From JADLEX01 sp964586775 (GTDB lineage Bacteria > Lernaellota > Lernaellaia > JACKCT01): 6,968 nucleotides of DNA. The notes beneath the pieces are model-generated. The model did not search any database. It had not been told where the DNA came from and worked only from the letters and a program-made list of their open reading frames with translations. The stretch's first letter is position 1. Each line of letters opens with the position of its first letter. Of this stretch, positions 1 through 3,954 are shown piece by piece. Location of the stretch: the NCBI GenBank assembly GCA_964586775.1, contig CAZPJD010000164.1:1-6968 (forward strand), given 5' to 3'. The translations under genes and the position numbers were made by a program.

Positions 1-538
1 GCTTGGGACCGTCGTCGAAGACGTGCCCGAGATGCCCGCCGCAGCGCGCGCACACGACCTCGGTGCGCACCATGAAAAACGTTCGATCCTGATGGTTCTC
101 GACGCGCCCGGGCTCGATCGGCTGCCAAAAACTCGGCCAGCCCGTGCCGGAGTCGAACTTCGTCTCCGACGAAAAGAGCGGATTCTTGCACCCGGCGCAG
201 ACGTAAACGCCTTCGGCGTGGTTGTCGTGATACTTGCCGGTGAAGGCGCGTTCCGTACCCTTTTCGCGCAGCACGTGGAACTGGTCCGGCGCGAGCTGCC
301 TCTTCCACTCGTCCGCGCTCTTGGTCACCTTGTCGCTCATGGAAACGCTCCCCAGCCGTTTCGATTTCAGTTCGGTCAGCTTCGCGCTCGGCGCGACCAT
401 CTCCGTCGCCTGCGCGGTGGCAGTTGGCCGGACAAAAAACACGGATGCGACCGCGGCGCTGATCGCGATGGCGCAAAAAGTCGCCATCGTCCAGGTTTTC
501 GCGCGAGCGTCGCGCGTGCGGGTCGTTTTCGGGTTCAT
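1..538 (-). CDS. msrB: Exported peptide-methionine (R)-S-oxide reductase MsrB, 3' end cut by window edge
   Basis: MsrB reduces methionine-R-sulfoxide in oxidised proteins back to methionine. 179 codons are visible, reading right to left, and the frame is open to the left edge. The MsrB fold signature is clear: two zinc-binding CxxC pairs (C114/C117 and C163/C166), the SGTGWPSF motif at about 130-137, and GHLGHVFDDGP at about 168-178. The catalytic cysteine (RYCxNS motif) should lie just beyond the window. The start at 538 has AAGGAG 9 nt upstream and gives an N-terminal hydrophobic segment (about residues 17-36) followed by an Ala/Thr-rich stretch. That implies export to the periplasm or a membrane anchor. 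An internal ATG at 340, preceded by GGGGAG, could instead give a cytosolic form starting at residue 67. Thr132 sits where many MsrB proteins carry the resolving cysteine. The gene is divergent from the outer-membrane protein gene at 1030. Confidence 0.93.
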   Translation of the reverse strand, partial: MNPKTTRTRDARAKTWTMATFCAIAISAAVASVFFVRPTATAQATEMVAPSAKLTELKSKRLGSVSMSDKVTKSADEWKRQLAPDQFHVLREKGTERAFTGKYHDNHAEGVYVCAGCKNPLFSSETKFDSGTGWPSFWQPIEPGRVENHQDRTFFMVRTEVVCARCGGHLGHVFDDGPK

Positions 539-915
539 GCGTTGCGTCTCCTTGGGGTCCGCGCGGTTCCCGATTCCTACCGATAAAACGACGCCAAGCC
601 CGAAAACGTTACCGGATCCCTTCGAATGCGAGGGTCCCACGCCGACGATGGCGATTTGCGGGCGAAACGCAAGCCCGAACCGAGAGAGGGTATGCGCGCC
701 CTGGAAAAAAGGCGCCTTTCGCTCAGACACGTCGAAAAAACGTGCGTTCTTGGCTTGCCATAGGGCCGGACGTGATTACCTTCTGGGTGTGGGTGCGAGA
801 CGAGGTCTCGAGTTCTCGAATGCCGAGACGATCTTGGCGTCCAAGTGACCCGTCTGCGTCGGAGGTCAAAACGTAGCTTTTTCAAGACGTTCGACCGCAA
901 TCCTTAAAAAAGTGC
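539..915. other. Intergenic region between divergent msrB and outer-membrane protein genes
   Basis: This stretch has no convincing gene: open frames here encode Arg-rich or compositionally odd peptides with no recognisable fold. It holds the msrB ribosome binding site at its left end (AAGGAG on the minus strand, about 548-553), a 5-bp hairpin around 728-744, and an inverted repeat near 796-810. At its right end is an A-tract (906-911) just upstream of the promoter at 916. I could not identify a convincing msrB promoter. Confidence 0.6.
796..831. repeat. Short inverted repeat with an outlying direct copy
   Basis: CGAGAC (796-801) and GTCTCG (805-810) form a perfect 6-bp inverted repeat around a 3-nt centre. 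CGAGACGA occurs at 796-803 and again at 824-831, giving a direct repeat spaced 28 bp. It lies about 90 bp upstream of the promoter at 916, so it could be a regulator site. No known operator is recognised. Confidence 0.3.
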
Positions 916-943
916 TTGACATTTTGTCGCAACGGGATATTTT
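916..943 (+). promoter_or_regulatory. Sigma70-type promoter for the outer-membrane protein gene
   Basis: A perfect TTGACA -35 (916-921) is followed after 16 bp by TATTTT (938-943, four of six matches to the -10 consensus). An A-tract at 906-911 directly upstream could act as an UP element. The predicted leader to the ATG at 1030 is about 80 nt. Confidence 0.6.
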
Positions 944-1029
944 CGAGGTCAACCAACGCCGAATTCCAGACCGCTCGGGCTCGAAGAGGCGGTGGTTTAT
1001 TCGTGTTCCACATCCAGAGGAGAAGGACC

Positions 1030-1713
1030 ATGACCAAAGCGCTGCGGATCCTGATGGTGACCGGATTGGTGCTGCTGATGGCGACGAGCGCGTTCGCCGC
1101 CAAGGACGACAAGAACATCGACAAGGGTACGCTGTATGCCGGCTTCCAGACGGGCATCGGCCTGACGAACCCCTACGGGACCTATTTCCCGGGTTCGATC
1201 AACACGATTCAGGGCGGCTATTTCGTGTCCGACGGTTTTGAGATCGGCCCGGTTCTGTCGCTCATGTACAACAGCGACACGACCACGACCGAGCCCGACG
1301 GCGGCACCGAGTCCGAAGACACGAGCAGCGGCTACCTGTTCGGCCTCGGCGTTCAGCTCAACTACTACTTCAGCGGCCGCGGCTTCTCGGCCCCCTACGT
1401 GGGCATCGCGCTGCAGTACGGCATGGCCAACACCGAGATGGTCGACGAGACCCCGGCGGGCAACGATGTCGACACGACGACCACGACGACCGACGGCTCG
1501 GGCTTCATCATCATGCCGCGCGCGGGCATCGCGTTCTTCGTGACCAAGAACTTCGCGATCGATCCGTCGCTCTACATCTCCTACGCCAGCATGTCGGGGA
1601 CGACCTCGGTCGAGACCGAGCCGGCGGGCGGCGCCTCCACCACGGCGGACACCGACAACAGCATGTCGAACATGGACATCGGCTTCATGGTCGGCTTCAA
1701 CTTCTTCTGGTAG
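1030..1713 (+). CDS. Small outer-membrane beta-barrel protein (OmpA/OmpW-like size)
   Basis: This 227-residue protein has a Sec signal peptide (residues 1-23, basic start, hydrophobic core, Ala-Phe-Ala cleavage site). The mature part alternates aromatic/glycine-rich strands with acidic, Thr-rich turns, as in 8-stranded outer-membrane barrels. It ends in a strand with a C-terminal aromatic residue (GFNFFW), the usual BAM recognition signal. I chose ATG 1030 because AGGAGAAGG lies just upstream and the signal peptide begins there. The frame is open further upstream, but that stretch is not signal-like. Putative surface loops are at about residues 82-100, 142-158 and 190-215, and two contain Thr runs (84-87 and 149-154) coded by short tandem DNA repeats. 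It is transcribed from the 916 promoter and closed by a hairpin at 1735. The next gene is a relative. Its specific role (pore, adhesin, structural) cannot be read from the sequence. Confidence 0.85.
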   Translation: MTKALRILMVTGLVLLMATSAFAAKDDKNIDKGTLYAGFQTGIGLTNPYGTYFPGSINTIQGGYFVSDGFEIGPVLSLMYNSDTTTTEPDGGTESEDTSSGYLFGLGVQLNYYFSGRGFSAPYVGIALQYGMANTEMVDETPAGNDVDTTTTTTDGSGFIIMPRAGIAFFVTKNFAIDPSLYISYASMSGTTSVETEPAGGASTTADTDNSMSNMDIGFMVGFNFFW

Positions 1714-1734
1714 GCCAACGCATCGCAGCTTCGC

Positions 1735-1771
1735 AGTCGGCCCGGGGGTTTCTCCGGGCCGATTGACTTTT
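1735..1771 (+). terminator. Rho-independent-type terminator after first barrel gene
   Basis: TCGGCCCGG (1737-1745) pairs perfectly with CCGGGCCGA (1754-1762) around an 8-nt loop, extendable by a G-U and an A-U pair at the base. The T-tract is weak (TTGACTTTT at 1763-1771). It sits 21 nt after the stop codon. CATAAT at 1776-1781 could be a -10 element for the next gene, but no matching -35 was seen. Confidence 0.75.
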
Positions 1772-1809
1772 CGGCCATAATTGCCTTGGATTTTGGGAAG
1801 AGGTTTTTC

Positions 1810-2514
1810 ATGACGATGTTCCGACGGTTCGTTGTGGCTCTGGCGGCCTTGGCGGTATTGGCGCTCGCGATTCCGGCTTCGGCTCCGGCGGCGGACCCGG
1901 ATCACGTCTACGAATCCGGCACGTGGTTCCTTTCGGGATCCACGCGCGCGAATTTCGGTTTCGAAAACGTCGCCGTCGATCGCGAGAATTCGGGCAACAC
2001 CGACACCGATCACACGCGTTTCGGCCTCGGCACGAAGATCGGCTACTTCCCGGTGCGGACGTGGGAGATCGGCATCGCGCTCGAATACGACTACGACCGG
2101 AGCCTCGACGACAGCGACACCATCGAAACGACGACCGACGCGATGATCGGCCTGCAGACGCTCTGGTTCTTCCCGCTGGACGGCATCGTCGATCCCTACG
2201 GCGGGCTCACGCTCGGTTACAATTTGCACACGGTCGAGACGGAGCCGGAGGTCGGCCTCGCCACGTCGGACAGCTACTCGGGTTTCCCCGCGTACGAGCT
2301 CGAGGCCGGCGCCAACATCCAACTCGCGAACGGGCAGGTGGGCCTCGCGCCCGCGCTGTACTATCGCGGTTACACGCTGGGCGGCGAGGATGAGACCTCC
2401 AGGGTCACCGGCGACTCGAGCGGCAACGAGGTGTCGCGCGTCGAGACCGAGAACGTGGACGAAAACAGCCGCGAATTCGGCTTCAAGTTCGGCGTTTTCG
2501 TCTTCCTGCCCTGA
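1810..2514 (+). CDS. Second small outer-membrane beta-barrel protein, relative of the preceding one
   Basis: This 234-residue protein has a clear Sec signal peptide (residues 1-27, twin Arg, Ala/Leu/Val core, cleavage near Ala-Pro-Ala). The mature part has alternating strands, many Tyr/Gly/Phe residues and acidic loops, typical of an outer-membrane barrel. ATG 1810 is preferred over the in-frame TTG at 1786 because GGGAAGAGG lies 6 nt upstream and the signal peptide starts properly there. It resembles its neighbour: a WEIG/FEIG strand is followed by an acidic Thr-rich loop, an aromatic strand, then a PYxG strand, and both end in a GFxxGF-type strand. The pair probably arose by duplication. 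Unusually, it ends FLP rather than in an aromatic residue, so its BAM signal is non-canonical. Function is unknown. A weak 6-bp hairpin (TACGAC/GTCGTA, 2541-2559) follows the stop without a T-tract. Confidence 0.82.
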   Translation: MTMFRRFVVALAALAVLALAIPASAPAADPDHVYESGTWFLSGSTRANFGFENVAVDRENSGNTDTDHTRFGLGTKIGYFPVRTWEIGIALEYDYDRSLDDSDTIETTTDAMIGLQTLWFFPLDGIVDPYGGLTLGYNLHTVETEPEVGLATSDSYSGFPAYELEAGANIQLANGQVGLAPALYYRGYTLGGEDETSRVTGDSSGNEVSRVETENVDENSREFGFKFGVFVFLP

Positions 2515-2586
2515 TCGTTTCTTCACGCGCTCGGCTCCCATACGACAGATAGGGTCGTAATCCCCCCGCGAATCCCCATTTTCGGA

Positions 2587-2616
2587 TTGACATTCGCCTT
2601 CTGTTCGGTTTACCAT
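2587..2616 (+). promoter_or_regulatory. Promoter of lexA
   Basis: A perfect TTGACA -35 (2587-2592) and TACCAT (2611-2616, four of six matches) are separated by 18 bp. Transcription would start near 2622-2624, inside the candidate LexA operator, which fits autorepression. The resulting leader to the ATG at 2811 is about 190 nt. Confidence 0.55.
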
Positions 2617-2625
2617 CGCGAACAG
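2601..2625. promoter_or_regulatory. 25-bp dyad over the lexA -10 region
   Basis: CTGTTCG (2601-2607) and CGAACAG (2619-2625) form a perfect 7-bp inverted repeat with an 11-bp centre, spanning the spacer and -10. A dimeric repressor bound here would block RNA polymerase. The half-sites share the GTTC/GAAC core with the adjacent direct repeat. Confidence 0.55.
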
Positions 2626-2634
2626 AAAACGAAC
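2620..2634. promoter_or_regulatory. Candidate LexA box, GAAC-N7-GAAC
   Basis: GAAC at 2620-2623 and 2631-2634 are separated by exactly 7 bp. On the opposite strand this reads GTTC-N7-GTTC, the form known for alphaproteobacterial LexA boxes. It covers the predicted transcription start of lexA, as expected for autoregulation. A third CGAAC copy begins at 2640. That LexA binds here is inference. Confidence 0.55.
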
Positions 2635-2810
2635 ATACCCGAACGGACGTCTCCCCTCGGTTTGCGCCTTCCCCCGGTGCCGACCGGCGTCCGTGAGCGG
2701 GGGGTGGGATGAGGGATCTTGAAAAATTCGCCATCGACCGGCGACGAGGAAAGCCTCTCGAAACCGGTTCGGGCGCCGCGATCGACATGAACCGTTGGAG
2801 GAGGTCCCAC

Positions 2811-3422
2811 ATGCGCTTCACGAAACGGCAGAAACAGATCCTCGACTACATCCGCGAGCATCTGGCCACAAAGGGCTACGCTCCCAGCATGCGCGAGATC
2901 GCCGCGCACTTCGGCCTGTCCAGCGTGGCGACGGTGCACCAGCACATCACCGCCCTCGAAAAAATGGACGTGCTGGCCAAGGACTGGAACCGCAGCCGAT
3001 CCATCCGCCCCGCGCACATGGACCTCGCGGCGGTGGTCGAGGTGCCGATTCTCGGCAATATCGCAGCCGGTCTGCCCATCCCCGCCGTCGAGACTCGCGA
3101 CGACCTGGACACCGTGGCCATGCCCGAAAACTTCCTGCGTCACGGCGAACACTTCGCGCTGCGTGTCGAGGGCGATTCGATGATCGACGAGGGCATCCAC
3201 GACGGCGACATCCTGATCGTCCGCCGCCAGGCGAACGCCGAGAACGGCCAGGTGGTGGTCGCGATCGTGGACGATGCCGAGACCACCGTGAAAAAACTCC
3301 AGCGGCACAACGGATACGTCACGCTCATCCCCGCCAATCCGGCGTTCGAGCCGCAGGTCTACGAATCCGACCGCGTGGGCGTTCAGGGCATCGTCGTGAG
3401 CCTGATGCGCCGCTACCAGTGA
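2811..3422 (+). CDS. lexA: SOS-response repressor and self-cleaving protease LexA
   Basis: LexA represses DNA-damage genes and is inactivated by RecA-stimulated self-cleavage. The 203 residues match the usual length of about 202. The N-terminal winged helix-turn-helix spans about 1-65, with the recognition helix around 38-50 (SVATVHQHITALE). A linker leads to the S24-type peptidase domain (about 76-203). The scissile Ala86-Gly87 bond sits in GNIAAGLPI, the nucleophile is Ser123 in GDSMID, and the general base is Lys161 in ETTVKKL. The Ser-Lys spacing is close to that of E. coli LexA, so the enzyme looks intact. ATG 2811 is chosen because GGAGGAGG lies 6 nt upstream and it matches where LexA proteins begin. 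In-frame ATGs at 2787 and 2709 would add atypical N-terminal residues. The promoter at 2587 carries probable LexA operators. The next gene begins 7 nt after the stop. Confidence 0.95.
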   Translation: MRFTKRQKQILDYIREHLATKGYAPSMREIAAHFGLSSVATVHQHITALEKMDVLAKDWNRSRSIRPAHMDLAAVVEVPILGNIAAGLPIPAVETRDDLDTVAMPENFLRHGEHFALRVEGDSMIDEGIHDGDILIVRRQANAENGQVVVAIVDDAETTVKKLQRHNGYVTLIPANPAFEPQVYESDRVGVQGIVVSLMRRYQ

Positions 3423-3429
3423 GGCCGCC

Positions 3430-3831
3430 ATGCGTTGCTCGGTCAAATGGGTCTTTCACACGACGATCGCGCTGGTCGTCATGACCGCCGTGCTCGGCGC
3501 GGCCTCCGTTCGTCACGACCGCATTCCGTCTTACCCGATCGAGATCCCGCGCGGCGTGGATCTGTGTGGGCCGACGGCGTCGGAATTCGCGGCCCTCGCG
3601 GGGCTGTCCGCCCTTCGCTCGCGCACCGATGAGGCGGTTCTCGAACGAACCGGGATGTCGACGGGCCGTTCCCACGAGATCCTGATCTGCGAGAGCGGTT
3701 CGCAAACGATCGTGTCCGTGCATTACCGCGACCTGCCCGGCGCGCTTCCGCCTTCGGGTTCGGCCGTCTTTCGGTACGCGCACAACCGCCTGATCCCCCA
3801 AAACGCCGCGGCCCGCATTTTGCTGCACTAA
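3430..3831 (+). CDS. Small exported or membrane-anchored protein of unknown function, co-transcribed with lexA
   Basis: This 133-residue protein has a short basic N-terminus and one hydrophobic segment (about residues 9-26), either a signal peptide or a signal anchor. The remaining 105 or so residues would face the periplasm and hold two cysteines (C46 and C87) that could form a disulfide. I recognise no domain. The ATG lies 7 nt after the lexA stop, and its only ribosome-binding-like sequence (TGAGG) overlaps that stop. This implies translational coupling and the same SOS-controlled transcript. A long frame on the opposite strand is a compositional shadow. By position it recalls SOS-controlled envelope or division-inhibitor proteins encoded beside lexA in other bacteria (SulA next to lexA in Pseudomonas, YneA in Bacillus), but it shows no sequence likeness to either that I can see. 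Confidence 0.72.
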   Translation: MRCSVKWVFHTTIALVVMTAVLGAASVRHDRIPSYPIEIPRGVDLCGPTASEFAALAGLSALRSRTDEAVLERTGMSTGRSHEILICESGSQTIVSVHYRDLPGALPPSGSAVFRYAHNRLIPQNAAARILLH

Positions 3832-3900
3832 TCGCGCGTATTTTCCTTCATTTTCACCCGCGTTGCGCCGATTCGTGTCGAGACGCGCTCTCCTATTACG

Positions 3901-3929
3901 TTGTGGCGCGTCGGAACATCGACTAACAT
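3901..3929 (+). promoter_or_regulatory. Possible promoter of the glycosidase-like gene
   Basis: TTGTGG (3901-3906) is followed after 17 bp by TAACAT (3924-3929). The matches are three of six and four of six. Transcription would start close to 3936, leaving a leader of only about 20 nt before ATG 3955. This is a weak call based on spacing and position only. Confidence 0.3.
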
Positions 3930-3954
3930 TGGGGCTTCACGCGCGGACGACCGA

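Noticed and set aside
750..850. tRNA-like look of a stretch containing GTTCTCGAA
   Set aside because: I could not build an acceptor stem, anticodon arm or matching D-arm on either strand.
577..900. 107-codon minus-strand frame in the intergenic region
   Set aside because: It is extremely Arg/Ser-rich, with no recognisable motif or domain. It overlaps the msrB upstream region.
2541..2559. 6-bp hairpin TACGAC/GTCGTA after the second barrel gene
   Set aside because: The stem is short and no T-tract follows, so it is not called as a terminator.
997..2616. 539-codon open frame on the minus strand across both barrel genes
   Set aside because: It is antisense to two genes with signal peptides, good ribosome binding sites and barrel features. 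Its product is Arg/Val/Glu/Gly-rich without a fold, typical of an antisense shadow in GC-rich DNA.
2610..3446. 278-codon minus-strand frame over lexA
   Set aside because: It is antisense to an unmistakable, intact LexA and covers its operator region.
3325..3828. 167-codon minus-strand frame over the small exported protein
   Set aside because: The plus-strand frame has a signal segment and is coupled to lexA. The minus frame is Arg/Gly-rich and lacks features. This choice is less certain than the other shadows because the plus-strand protein is unknown.
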